This document shows positions 17,188 to 25,703 of a stretch of 64,000 nt of DNA, piece after piece. The notes under the pieces were generated by a model. It saw nothing but the letters and a program-made list of their open reading frames with translations. It made no database searches and was not told the origin of the DNA. The position numbers and the translations under genes are program-made. The DNA comes from VGCC01 sp964495555 (GTDB lineage: Bacteria > Actinomycetota > Actinomycetes > S36-B12). The DNA lies in contig CAZBWA010000002.1 in the NCBI GenBank assembly GCA_964495555.1, positions 11,781 through 75,780 of the forward strand. The letters run 5' to 3'. The stretch's first letter is position 1, and each line of letters opens with the position of its first letter.

Positions 17188-17721
17188 GTGAGTGACGTCG
17201 GCGTGGAGGTCCAGGCTCCGGTCCGGCGGACCTACTGGATCGTGTTCGTCGTCGCCCTCGGTGTGGTGATCCTGGATCAACTGACCAAGTTCTGGGCGCA
17301 GCAGGTCCTGCTCCCGCGCATCCTCGCCGGCGAGGGCCCCATCGAAGTCCTCGGCTCGGTGCTGCGTTTCACCTACGCGGAGAACACCGGCGCGGCCTTC
17401 AGTCTGGGGACCGGATACACGTGGGTGTTCACCATCATCGCCCTGGTCGTCGTCGTGGTGGTGATCCGCATGTCCCGGCGGCTCGGGAGCGTCGCGTGGG
17501 CCCTGGCCATGGGAGGTCTCCTCGGCGGCGCCATGGGCAACCTGATCGACCGGCTGTTCCGCGCGCCGGGTGTGGGTCGTGGCTTCGTCGTCGACTTCAT
17601 CCAGGTGCCGTACTGGCCGATCTTCAACATCGCCGACTCCTTCGTCGTGTGCTCGGCGATCGCCATGGTGATCCTGTCGTGGCGTGGCGTTCCGCTCGGG
17701 GGAGCGTCATCGCGTGCCTGA
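17188..17721 (+). CDS. lspA: Lipoprotein signal peptidase LspA
   Basis: Aspartic protease that cleaves signal peptides from diacylated prolipoproteins in the membrane. 177 residues with four hydrophobic helices. Catalytic aspartates are in GNLIDRLFR (about Asp120) and FNIADSFVV (about Asp150), and the conserved YAENTGAAFS segment is at about 62-71. The GTG start is supported by the leaderless -10 six nt upstream. The stop lies inside the start of the downstream pseudouridine synthase (8-nt overlap). Confidence 0.96.
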   Translation: MSDVGVEVQAPVRRTYWIVFVVALGVVILDQLTKFWAQQVLLPRILAGEGPIEVLGSVLRFTYAENTGAAFSLGTGYTWVFTIIALVVVVVVIRMSRRLGSVAWALAMGGLLGGAMGNLIDRLFRAPGVGRGFVVDFIQVPYWPIFNIADSFVVCSAIAMVILSWRGVPLGGASSRA

Positions 17722-18643
17722 ACGCGAGTTGCCGATCCCCGAGGGATTGGCCGGCGAACGCGTCGACGTGGCCCTGACCCGGATGCTGGGGCTGTCCCGG
17801 TCGAAGGCGGCGTCCCTCGTCGAGGCCGGAATGGTCACCATCGACGGGCGCTCCGCGCAGAAGGCCGATCGACTCCCTCCGACGGGGATCATCGGCGTGG
17901 ACACCGCCGAGGTGGATGCCCGTCCCGCGGAACCGATCGCGACGGTCCCCGTGATCTACGCGGACGACGACATCGTCGTCGTGGACAAGCCGGTCGGAGT
18001 GGCAGCACATCCGAGTCCGGGATGGACGGGTCCGACCGTGGTGGGCAGCCTCGCGGCCGCCGGCTACGGGGTGAGCACCCTGGGCGCCGCCGAGCGGCAG
18101 GGGGTGGTGCACCGACTGGACGTCGGAACCAGCGGGCTGATGGTGGTGGCGAAGAGTGCGCGTGCGTACACCGACCTCAAGCGCCAATTCCGGGATCGGC
18201 TCGTCGACAAGGAGTATCACGCGGTGGTGCAGGGCCACCTGGACCCGCTCGCCGGCACGATCGACGCCCCCATCGGCCGTCATCCGCACGCCGACCACCG
18301 GTTCGCCGTGGTCAGTGAGGGGCGGCCGAGCGTCACTCATTACGCGACCCTCGAGGCGTTCCCACACGCCAGCCTGGTCGACGTCCACCTCGAGACGGGT
18401 CGCACGCACCAGATTCGCGTGCATATGTCCGCCATGCGCCACCCCTGCGTCGGAGACCTCACCTACGGTGCGGATCCGACACTCGCGAGGCGTCTGGGAC
18501 TGGGGAGACAGTGGTTGCACGCCACGCGATTGGCCTTCGAACACCCCGGCACGGGTGAGCGCGTGGAGTTCCGCAGCCCGTACCCGGACGACCTCGCGTT
18601 GGCGCTGGAGCGTCTCCGAGGCGGGGCTCCCGACGCGACATAG
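17714..18643 (+). CDS. rluD: RluA/RluD-family 23S rRNA pseudouridine synthase
   Basis: Isomerises uridine to pseudouridine, probably in 23S rRNA. 309 residues: an S4 RNA-binding domain (about 10-75) and a PseudoU-synth-2 domain with the catalytic signature VVHRLDVGTSGLM (catalytic Asp about 135) and GRTHQIRVHM. The GTG at 17714 starts 8 nt inside lspA; an earlier in-frame GTG at 17684 would overlap lspA more, with no gain in domain coverage. Exact target uridines cannot be read from sequence. The TAG stop is also the first three bases of a -10 for the dnaE transcript. Confidence 0.92.
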   Translation: MPERELPIPEGLAGERVDVALTRMLGLSRSKAASLVEAGMVTIDGRSAQKADRLPPTGIIGVDTAEVDARPAEPIATVPVIYADDDIVVVDKPVGVAAHPSPGWTGPTVVGSLAAAGYGVSTLGAAERQGVVHRLDVGTSGLMVVAKSARAYTDLKRQFRDRLVDKEYHAVVQGHLDPLAGTIDAPIGRHPHADHRFAVVSEGRPSVTHYATLEAFPHASLVDVHLETGRTHQIRVHMSAMRHPCVGDLTYGADPTLARRLGLGRQWLHATRLAFEHPGTGERVEFRSPYPDDLALALERLRGGAPDAT

Positions 18644-18646
18644 GGT
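18641..18646 (+). promoter_or_regulatory. Leaderless-type -10 (TAGGGT) upstream of dnaE
   Basis: TAGGGT on the rluD stop codon, then exactly 6 nt (TGGCCA), then ATG at 18653. That ATG opens a 13-codon ORF, not dnaE itself, so the transcript is predicted to begin with a leaderless small ORF. Confidence 0.55.
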
Positions 18647-18652
18647 TGGCCA

Positions 18653-18694
18653 ATGTCCCTGATGCCCGGTAGTGCGCACGGGGGCACGGCGTGA
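18653..18694 (+). CDS. Leaderless 13-codon upstream ORF overlapping the dnaE start
   Basis: Encodes MSLMPGSAHGGTA. It begins 6 nt after a TAGGGT -10, so translation could start directly on the 5' end of the mRNA. Its TGA (18692-18694) overlaps the dnaE GTG (18691-18693) as GTGA, the same coupling used between most operon genes here. The dnaE start itself has only a weak purine stretch upstream, so this ORF may deliver ribosomes by termination-reinitiation. Short leaderless ORFs are known in mycobacteria; expression of this one is inference. Confidence 0.5.
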   Translation: MSLMPGSAHGGTA

Positions 18695-21600
18695 GCGGAT
18701 CCACCGGTGATTTCGTCCACCTGCACGTGCACACCGAGTACTCCATGCTGGATGGAGCAGCCCGTCTACCCGATCTGATGGACGAGGTGTCGCGCCTCGG
18801 AATGCCCGCCGTCGCGATGACCGACCATGGGAACCTCTTCGGCGCCTACGACTTCTACAAGGCGGCGAAGGGCGCGGGTCTCACCCCGATCATCGGACTC
18901 GAGGGCTACTACGCACCGCAGGGTCGCTTCGAGCGGCGCCCCTTCGACTTCGGCGGTGGCTTCGACGAGGGCACTCCGGAGGACCCGGGTGCCGGGCGCG
19001 GGAAGTTCAGCTACACGCACATGACGCTGTGGGCCGAATCCACGGCGGGCATGCACAACCTCTTCCGGCTCTCGTCCCTGGCCAGCCTCGAGGGGCAGTA
19101 CCACAAGCCCAGGTTCGATCGCGAACTCATGGAGCGCTACTCCGGCGGACTCATCGGGACCACCGGATGCCCCAGTGGCGAGGTCAACCGGTGGCTCCAG
19201 GCGGGCGAGTACGACAAGGCCCGCGCGGCCGCGGCCGACATGCGCGACATCCTCGGTCCGGGCAACTACTTCTGCGAGCTCATGGATCACGGCCTCGGAA
19301 TCGAGCGTCGGTTCCGCGAGGACCTCGTGCGCATCGCGCGCGACCTGTCACTTCCGCTCGTGGCCACCAACGACGTGCACTACGTCCATTCCGGTGACGC
19401 GGAGACACACGATGTCCTGCTGTGCATCGGCACGCGCACCACGATGGACGACCCCCGCAGGTTCCGATTCGATGCGCGCGACTTCTACGTGAAATCGGCT
19501 CAGGAAATGCGCGATGTCTGGCGCGAACTTCCCGAGGCGTGCGATTCCACGCTGCTGATCGCGGAACGATGCTCGGTGGAATTCGCCGAAGGCGCCAATC
19601 TCATGCCCCGGTTCCCGGTGCCCGAGGGAGAGAGCGAGGACTCCTGGCTGGTCGCGGAGGTGGAGCGGGGCCTCCAGCGGCGCTACGGCGCGTCAGTGCC
19701 CGACCACGTGCGCACCCAGGCCGCCTACGAACTCGGTGTCGTGACCCAGATGGGATTCCCTGGCTACTTCCTGGTCGTCGCCGACCTGGTGCGGTACGCG
19801 AAGGAGAACGGCATCCGCGTCGGTCCGGGCCGCGGGTCGGCAGCCGGAGCGATGATCGCCTACGCCTTGGGCATCACCGATCTCGATCCGATCACGCACG
19901 GCCTGCTCTTCGAGCGCTTCCTCAACCCCGAGCGCATCTCCATGCCGGACATCGATATCGACTTCGACGAGCGCCGCCGCGGAGACATGATCCGTTACGC
20001 GACGGAGAAGTACGGCGAGGAGCGGGTGGCCCAGATCGTCACCTACGGGTCCATCAAGGCCAAGGCGGCGATCAAGGACAGCGCACGGGTGCTGGGTAAG
20101 CCCTATGCACTGGGGGACAAGATCACCAAGTCCATGCCGCCGTCGGTGATGGGCAAGGACATCTCCCTCGCCGGCGTCTTCGACCCCACGGACGGGCGGT
20201 ACGGCGAGGCGGGGGAGTTCCGCGCCCTCTACGAAGCGGACCCCGATGCGCGCGCGGTCATCGACACCGCGCGCGGACTCGAGGGGCTCAAGCGCCAGCC
20301 GGGTGTGCACGCCGCCGGCGTGATCCTGTGCCGCGAGCCGTTGCTCGACGTGATCCCGGTGTGGCGCCGCGAGCAGGATGGTGCGGTCATCACCCAGTTC
20401 GACATGGGCGCATGCGAGGCCCTGGGTCTGTTGAAGATGGACTTCCTTGGCCTGCGCAACCTCACCGTCCTCGATGACTGCCTACGTCACATCGAGGCGT
20501 CCGGGTCACGGGTCGTGCTCGAGGACCTTCCCCTCGACGACGCGACGACGTACGCACTCCTTGCGCGCGGGGACACCCTGGGCGTCTTCCAACTGGACGG
20601 TGGCCCCATGCGCTCGCTGCTGCGGTCCATGCAACCGGACTCGTTCGAGGACATCTCCGCCGTGCTCGCGCTCTATCGGCCCGGTCCGATGGGTGCCAAC
20701 GCCCACAACGAATACGCCGACCGCAAGAACGGGCGCAAGCCCGTCGTCCCCATCCATCCTGAACTCGAGGAACCCCTCGCCGAGATCCTCGGCGACACCT
20801 ACGGCCTGATCGTGTACCAGGAGCAGGTCATGGCGATCGCCCAGAAGGTCGCCGGGTACTCCCTGGGCAAGGCCGACCTCCTGCGTCGTGCCATGGGCAA
20901 GAAGAAGAAGGAGATCCTGAAGAAGGAGTTCGTGCCCTTCCGAGATGGCATGCGCGAGCGTGGCTACTCCGATGGCGCCATCGACACGCTCTGGGAGATC
21001 CTCGTTCCGTTCTCCGACTACGCGTTCAACAAGGCACACACCGCCGGGTACGGGATGTTGTCCTACTGGACCGCCTACCTGAAGGCCAACTACCCGGCCG
21101 AGTACATGGCCGCGCTGCTCTCGTCCGTCAAGGACGACAAGGACAAGTCGGCCGTCTACCTCAACGAGTGCCGACGCATGGGGATCAAGGTCCTGCCACC
21201 GGATGTGAACGACTCGGACGCGGAGTTCACGCCCTCGGGCAGTGATGTCCGATTCGGGCTGTCAGCGGTGCGCAACGTGGGGGCGAACGTCGTCGACTCG
21301 ATCATCGCCACCCGCCGTCGCGTCGGACGCTTCTCGGACTTCCGGGATTTCATTGCGAAGGTCGAGCCGTCCGTGTGCAATAAGCGCACCGTGGAGTCGC
21401 TGATCAAGGCCGGCGCCTTCGACGCCCTGGGACACACGCGTCGCGGATTGATCGCAGTGCACGAGCAGGTCATCGACTCTGCCATCGACATCAAGCGTGC
21501 TGAAGCGGTGGGGCAGTTCGACCTCTTCGGTGGCCTCGGCGGGGAGAGCGACACGGCACTGGGTGAGAACGTCGACATCCCGCTCAGCGAATGGGACAAG

Positions 21601-22224
21601 TCGACGCTCCTCGCGCATGAACGCGAGATGCTCGGGCTCTACGTTTCGGACCACCCACTCAACGGCCTCGAGACGCTGCTCGCGATGTCGACGGACCGCA
21701 GCATCGCGTCCATCCACATGGATGAGCGCACGGACATCATCGCCACGATCGGCGGCCTCGTGACCGGGGTACAACGCAAGACCACCAAGAAGGGTTCCGC
21801 GTGGGCGATCGTCACGATCGAGGACCTGGAAGGGTCGATCGATCTCATGGTCTTCCCGCAGACGTACGCATCGGCGGGGGTACATCTCGTGGAGGACGCG
21901 GTCCTGCTGTGCCGGGTGCGCGTCGATGACGATGACGACGACATGCGGGCGATCGCACTCGAGGTCTCGCCACTCGACGTCTCGGATGCGCCGACCGGTC
22001 CGGTGCGGGTGTCCATGGCCGCCTCCCGGTGCGTGCCGCCCATGGTCAACCGACTCAAGGAGGTGCTGGCGACCCACCCGGGGAGCGTCGAGGTCCACCT
22101 CCTGCTCACGGGTGGAGCCCGCACCACCGTCCTACGTCTGGATGATGCGCTGCGCGTGGCGCCGAGCCCCGCGCTCTTCGCCGATCTCAAGGCCCTGCTC
22201 GGCCCCGCGTGCCTGTCCGGGTGA
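18691..22224 (+). CDS. dnaE: DNA polymerase III alpha subunit DnaE (DnaE1-type)
   Basis: Replicative polymerase catalytic subunit. 1177 residues. An N-terminal PHP domain (about 7-280) keeps metal-ligand motifs seen in proofreading-active actinobacterial DnaE1: HLHVH (His10, 12, 14), Asp21, MTDHGN, TTGCPSG and TNDVHY. The polymerase core has PDIDIDF (about 418-424) and LKMDFLGLRNL (third catalytic Asp about 584). The C-terminus has helix-hairpin-helix and OB-fold regions (TIGGLVTGVQRKTTKKGSAW). The GTG start is fixed by overlap with the small ORF and by the PHP start. Confidence 0.97.
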   Translation: MSGSTGDFVHLHVHTEYSMLDGAARLPDLMDEVSRLGMPAVAMTDHGNLFGAYDFYKAAKGAGLTPIIGLEGYYAPQGRFERRPFDFGGGFDEGTPEDPGAGRGKFSYTHMTLWAESTAGMHNLFRLSSLASLEGQYHKPRFDRELMERYSGGLIGTTGCPSGEVNRWLQAGEYDKARAAAADMRDILGPGNYFCELMDHGLGIERRFREDLVRIARDLSLPLVATNDVHYVHSGDAETHDVLLCIGTRTTMDDPRRFRFDARDFYVKSAQEMRDVWRELPEACDSTLLIAERCSVEFAEGANLMPRFPVPEGESEDSWLVAEVERGLQRRYGASVPDHVRTQAAYELGVVTQMGFPGYFLVVADLVRYAKENGIRVGPGRGSAAGAMIAYALGITDLDPITHGLLFERFLNPERISMPDIDIDFDERRRGDMIRYATEKYGEERVAQIVTYGSIKAKAAIKDSARVLGKPYALGDKITKSMPPSVMGKDISLAGVFDPTDGRYGEAGEFRALYEADPDARAVIDTARGLEGLKRQPGVHAAGVILCREPLLDVIPVWRREQDGAVITQFDMGACEALGLLKMDFLGLRNLTVLDDCLRHIEASGSRVVLEDLPLDDATTYALLARGDTLGVFQLDGGPMRSLLRSMQPDSFEDISAVLALYRPGPMGANAHNEYADRKNGRKPVVPIHPELEEPLAEILGDTYGLIVYQEQVMAIAQKVAGYSLGKADLLRRAMGKKKKEILKKEFVPFRDGMRERGYSDGAIDTLWEILVPFSDYAFNKAHTAGYGMLSYWTAYLKANYPAEYMAALLSSVKDDKDKSAVYLNECRRMGIKVLPPDVNDSDAEFTPSGSDVRFGLSAVRNVGANVVDSIIATRRRVGRFSDFRDFIAKVEPSVCNKRTVESLIKAGAFDALGHTRRGLIAVHEQVIDSAIDIKRAEAVGQFDLFGGLGGESDTALGENVDIPLSEWDKSTLLAHEREMLGLYVSDHPLNGLETLLAMSTDRSIASIHMDERTDIIATIGGLVTGVQRKTTKKGSAWAIVTIEDLEGSIDLMVFPQTYASAGVHLVEDAVLLCRVRVDDDDDDMRAIALEVSPLDVSDAPTGPVRVSMAASRCVPPMVNRLKEVLATHPGSVEVHLLLTGGARTTVLRLDDALRVAPSPALFADLKALLGPACLSG

Positions 22225-22231
22225 GGCCGGG

Positions 22232-22237
22232 CACAAT
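22232..22237 (+). promoter_or_regulatory. Possible leaderless -10 (CACAAT) for the peroxidase gene
   Basis: CACAAT lacks the consensus T1 but keeps A2 and T6. It is followed by CGAGGT, the same 6-nt spacer as at lspA, then the ATG. Weaker than the other sites. Confidence 0.35.
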
Positions 22238-22243
22238 CGAGGT

Positions 22244-22738
22244 ATGGCATCCACGGACGAGACCCTCTACGACCTGACCTTCACCCGCAACGACGGGCAG
22301 GAGGTGGACCTCGCCGACTTCGCCGGCAAGCCCGTGCTGATCGTCAACACGGCGAGCAAGTGCGGCTTCACCCCCCAGTACGAGGGATTGCAGAAGTTGT
22401 ACGAGGAGTTCCAGGACCAGGGTCTGACCGTCATCGGCTTCCCCTGTGATCAGTTCGCCCACCAGGAGCCCGGGGACGACGAGGCGATCGCGACCTTCTG
22501 CTCACGGAACTACGGCGTGACGTTCCCGCTCTCGACGAAGGTCGACGTCAACGGATCGAAGGCCCACCCCGTCTTCCGTTTCCTGAAGTCCCGCGCCGGC
22601 GGCCTCCTCGGCTCATCGGTGAAGTGGAACTTCACCAAGTTCCTCGTGTCACCCGACGGACGCACCGTCACGCGCTACGCGCCGAATACCAGTCCGGCCG
22701 CCATCGAGGATGACATCCGGCAGGCCCTGTCGTCATGA
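22244..22738 (+). CDS. Glutathione peroxidase-family (thiol peroxidase) protein
   Basis: Reduces peroxides; actinobacterial members usually use thioredoxin or mycothiol-linked donors rather than glutathione. 164 residues, cytoplasmic. Peroxidatic Cys40 is in NTASKCGFTPQY (not selenocysteine), with the GFPCDQF segment carrying the catalytic Gln and a Cys that could resolve, and WNFTKFLV with the catalytic Trp and Asn. The ATG at 22244 gives the usual N-terminus. A 4-nt overlap couples it to the downstream membrane protein. Confidence 0.93.
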   Translation: MASTDETLYDLTFTRNDGQEVDLADFAGKPVLIVNTASKCGFTPQYEGLQKLYEEFQDQGLTVIGFPCDQFAHQEPGDDEAIATFCSRNYGVTFPLSTKVDVNGSKAHPVFRFLKSRAGGLLGSSVKWNFTKFLVSPDGRTVTRYAPNTSPAAIEDDIRQALSS

Positions 22739-23259
22739 GCGTGCAGCGGCGGGCCACGTTCGTCGTGGCCGCCGGCCTCGTATTCGGGCTGGTAATCGGC
22801 GCAGGGCTGGGCGTGCTCTGGTGGCGGCTCGTCCCGCGCGTCCCCCTGGTCATCCGCCCCGACGGTTCGGCGCCTCAGGGCTTCCAGCCCGAGGGGTATG
22901 CCGCCTCGGACGTCGTGTTCGCCCTGCTCGGGCTGGTCGCGGGCATCGCGCTCACCGTCGGTTTGGCGCGGATGCGACGCGAGCATCTGCTCTCCGTGCT
23001 CGCCGCCGCGCTGGTCGGAGCCGCCGTGGGAACGGCGGCGATGTGGTGGGTGGGATCACGTCTCGGGTCGGTGGACATCGAAGGGTTGGTGGCGACCACG
23101 CAGACCGAGATGGTGGTCGACGGGCCTCTTCAAGTGACTATGCCCGCCGCTTACCTCACATGGGGACTCGGCTCAGCGATCGTCGTGACGATCCTGGCCT
23201 TTGGGGACGTCATGCACGGTCGGTGGAGCTCGCGATCGGAGCGACGATCGCGCTCGTGA
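22735..23259 (+). CDS. Four-helix membrane protein, DUF2567-like
   Basis: 174 residues with about four membrane helices (about 8-30, 57-78, 84-108 and 140-156) and a Trp-rich turn WWRLVPRVPLVIRPDG after the first helix. It resembles the actinobacterial DUF2567 family, which I recall between the ybaK and hisD neighbourhoods of Streptomyces; the function is unknown. The ATG overlaps the peroxidase stop by 4 nt. The last 16 or so residues form a Ser/Arg tail encoded antisense to the 3' end of ybaK (50-bp convergent overlap). Confidence 0.65.
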   Translation: MSVQRRATFVVAAGLVFGLVIGAGLGVLWWRLVPRVPLVIRPDGSAPQGFQPEGYAASDVVFALLGLVAGIALTVGLARMRREHLLSVLAAALVGAAVGTAAMWWVGSRLGSVDIEGLVATTQTEMVVDGPLQVTMPAAYLTWGLGSAIVVTILAFGDVMHGRWSSRSERRSRS

Positions 23260-23695
23260 CCGAGACGAGGTCCGCGGGTGACAACGAGACCTCGAATCCA
23301 CGGCGCCCGGCGCTCACGTAGATGTTCGGGTGCTCGAGTGCGCTGTCGTCGAGCACCGTGCGCGCCGAGGTCTTCTGCCCGAAGGGACTGATTCCCCCGA
23401 CGACGTACCCGGTCAGGCGTTCGGCTGTCGCCACCGGACACGTGTCCACACGCTTCACACCCAGGGCACGCGCCAGTGCCTTGACATCCACTTGCGACGT
23501 CACCGGGACGATCGCCGCAGCAGGATGACGCGCGTCGAGCAGGAAGAGAATGGTCTTGAACACGACCGCGGGGTCTACGCCCATCTCCCGCGCCGCCTCG
23601 ATCCCGAAGGATCGCTCGCGAGTGTCGTGGTCGTAGGAGTGGACCTCGTACGGGACACCGGACTCGGTCAGGACGCGCACGGCGGGCGTGGACAT
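23210..23695 (-). CDS. ybaK: Cys-tRNA(Pro) deacylase YbaK
   Basis: Trans-editing enzyme that hydrolyses mischarged Cys-tRNA(Pro). 161 residues, single INS/YbaK domain. Conserved Lys in VVFKTILFLLD (about 46), GGISPFGQK (about 100-108) and VSAGRRGFEVSL near the end match the YbaK branch. Its ATG overlaps the stop of the upstream LON-domain gene by one base (TGATG), so the two form an operon. Its last 50 bp overlap the convergent membrane protein gene. Confidence 0.92.
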   Translation of the reverse strand: MSTPAVRVLTESGVPYEVHSYDHDTRERSFGIEAAREMGVDPAVVFKTILFLLDARHPAAAIVPVTSQVDVKALARALGVKRVDTCPVATAERLTGYVVGGISPFGQKTSARTVLDDSALEHPNIYVSAGRRGFEVSLSPADLVSVTSAIVAPIASSTDRA

Positions 23696-24363
23696 CAGTT
23701 GATCGAGCCCGCCTCACCCAGGTCCACGGAGGGCACCGCGCCGAACGTGCGGAGGAACGTGGTCTCGCGTGCCAGGAGGGCGTGGGCGAGCACCAGGCGC
23801 TCGTCCGTCGATGGGGCGGATAGCAGTGCGTTGCGTTCGTCCGGGGGGACGACGAGTGCGGCCGTGACGAGGAAGCTCAGGACGGTCGGGTCGTCGGGCA
23901 GTTCCTGCGTGGTCTCGTCCTCCTGCCCGACGCGCGAGGCGAGCACCGCGCGATAGGTGCCGAAAGCCTCGGCCACCTCGCGTGCCAGGACGTGGGCCCG
24001 CGGTGAGGGTTCGGGCTCGTCGAGGTAGCTGACCTCAGCGCGGATCAGGGGCATGGACGTGTCGACCTCGTCGATCAGGAACCGTCGACGCCCGATGGTG
24101 GTGATGTCGAAGCGGCCATCGTCGAGTCGCTCGATCGAACGGACCAGCACCTCGATCCCCACGGGGTAGAGGGCGTCGATCCCGTCGTGCTCGGGGGAGC
24201 GTCCCGGGCGGATGGACGTGATGCCGAAGACACGGTCGTCCTCGGGGAGGAGCAGGAGATCCTCCATCAGGCTGCGATAGCGGGGCTCGAAGATATGGAG
24301 CGGCATGACCAGCCCCGGGACGAGCACCGTCGTCAGGGGAAACAGGGCCAGGGTCGTGGACAC
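23695..24363 (-). CDS. Stand-alone LON substrate-binding (PUA-like) domain protein
   Basis: 222 residues matching the N-terminal domain of Lon protease (FPLTTVLVPGLVMPLHIFEPRY at about 8-29) with no ATPase or protease domain. Stand-alone bacterial members lack an agreed function; peptide or protein binding is assumed. GTG start. A -10 (TACGCT) 6 nt upstream suggests a leaderless mRNA. It is divergent from hisD across a 23-bp gap and coupled to ybaK. Confidence 0.85.
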   Translation of the reverse strand: MSTTLALFPLTTVLVPGLVMPLHIFEPRYRSLMEDLLLLPEDDRVFGITSIRPGRSPEHDGIDALYPVGIEVLVRSIERLDDGRFDITTIGRRRFLIDEVDTSMPLIRAEVSYLDEPEPSPRAHVLAREVAEAFGTYRAVLASRVGQEDETTQELPDDPTVLSFLVTAALVVPPDERNALLSAPSTDERLVLAHALLARETTFLRTFGAVPSVDLGEAGSIN

Positions 24364-24369
24364 CTCTGC

Positions 24370-24375
24370 AGCGTA
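24370..24375 (-). promoter_or_regulatory. Leaderless-type -10 (TACGCT) for the LON-domain gene
   Basis: On the minus strand TACGCT is followed by a 6-nt spacer and the GTG start. It overlaps the hisD -10 on the other strand by two base pairs, so the two promoters probably exclude each other. Confidence 0.5.
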
Positions 24376-24379
24376 AACT
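24374..24379 (+). promoter_or_regulatory. Leaderless-type -10 (TAAACT) for hisD
   Basis: TAAACT is followed by 7 nt and then GTG-ATG at 24387-24392. The start of transcription should fall at the first codons of hisD. It overlaps the divergent LON-gene -10 at 24374-24375. Confidence 0.5.
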
Positions 24380-24386
24380 CCGCCGA

Positions 24387-25703
24387 GTGATGCGTCGGGT
24401 GGACCTCCGAGGACGCGCCTTCCGCGCCTCCGATGTCGTGCCGCGCGCCAGTATGGAGGTCGCAGACGCGGCCGAGCGGGTGCGTCCGATCATTGACGAT
24501 GTACGTCACCACGGCGCCGATGCCGTGGCGCGGTGGTCCCAGAGCCTCGACGGCGTGGTCCCGCCATCCCTGCGGGTCCCCGTGGAGCGCCTGCGTGCCG
24601 CAGCCGAGGCGCTGGACCCGGTGGTCCGGGCAGCCCTGACCGAGGCGATCCGACGTGCGCGGATGGTGCACGAGGATCAGCGCCGGACGGAGACCACCAC
24701 CCTCGTGGCCGCCGGTGGCTCGGTCACCCAGCGCTGGGTGCCCGTGGAGCGCGTCGGTCTCTACGTTCCCGCGGGTCGTGCCGTCTATCCGAGCAGCGTC
24801 GTGATGAATGTCGTGCCGGCGCAGGTGGCCGGGGTCGCGTCCCTCGCCGTCGTGAGTGCCCCCCAGCGCGATCACGACGGGTGGCCGCACCCGGTGATCC
24901 TCGCCGCATGTCACCTCCTCGGCGTGGACGAGGTCTACGCCGTCGGAGGAGCACAGGCCGTAGCGATGCTCGCATTCGGCGTCGACCTCCCCGGCGGCGG
25001 ACAGTGCGCACCGGTGGACCTGGTCACCGGCCCCGGGAACATCTACGTGACTGCGGCCAAGCGTGCGCTGCAGGGCGTGATCGGGATCGACTCCGAGGCT
25101 GGGCCCACCGAGGTGGCCGTCCTCGCCGATGACACCGGTGATGCCCGCTTCATTGCTGCCGATCTCATCAGCCAGGCCGAGCACGATGTCGTCGCCGCGG
25201 CGGTCCTCGTCACCACGAGCCAGAGCCTGGCCGATGATGTTGCACGGAATCTCGAGGCGCAGGTCGCGGTGACGAAGCACTCCGAGCGCATCCGTGAGGC
25301 TCTGGGGGGTCAGCAGAGCGCGATCATCGTCGTGGACGATCTCGATTCCGGCATCGCAGTCATCGACGCCTACGCCGCCGAGCACCTCGAGATCCATACG
25401 CGCGACGCACGAACCGTGGCCGATCGCATCCGCAATGCGGGTGCCATCTTCGTCGGACCGTGGGCGCCGGTCTCGCTCGGTGACTACTGCGCCGGCAGCA
25501 ACCACGTCCTTCCCACGTCGGGATCGGCGCGGCACTCCTCGGGCCTGTCCGTCCAGACCTTCCTGCGCGGTATCCAGGTCATCGACTACTCCGAGGGGGC
25601 GCTCGCCGACGTCGCGCCGCATGTCGTCGCGCTCGCCGAAGCCGAGGACCTCCCGGCCCACGGCCAGGCGATCACCATCAGAACGGGTAACCCGCGACTG
25701 TGA
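24387..25703 (+). CDS. hisD: Histidinol dehydrogenase
   Basis: Oxidises histidinol to histidine in two NAD-dependent steps, the last of the pathway. 438 residues from GTG 24387; the adjacent in-frame ATG at 24390 is an equally possible start. Signature elements: VPGRA-type VERVGLYVPAGRAVYPS, YAVGGAQAVAMLAFG, DLVTGPGNIYVTAAKR, IDSEAGPTEV, AEHLEIH, and GDYCAGSNHVLPTSGSAR with the zinc-site region. It heads an overlapping his operon (GTGA overlap with hisC). Confidence 0.97.
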   Translation: MMRRVDLRGRAFRASDVVPRASMEVADAAERVRPIIDDVRHHGADAVARWSQSLDGVVPPSLRVPVERLRAAAEALDPVVRAALTEAIRRARMVHEDQRRTETTTLVAAGGSVTQRWVPVERVGLYVPAGRAVYPSSVVMNVVPAQVAGVASLAVVSAPQRDHDGWPHPVILAACHLLGVDEVYAVGGAQAVAMLAFGVDLPGGGQCAPVDLVTGPGNIYVTAAKRALQGVIGIDSEAGPTEVAVLADDTGDARFIAADLISQAEHDVVAAAVLVTTSQSLADDVARNLEAQVAVTKHSERIREALGGQQSAIIVVDDLDSGIAVIDAYAAEHLEIHTRDARTVADRIRNAGAIFVGPWAPVSLGDYCAGSNHVLPTSGSARHSSGLSVQTFLRGIQVIDYSEGALADVAPHVVALAEAEDLPAHGQAITIRTGNPRL

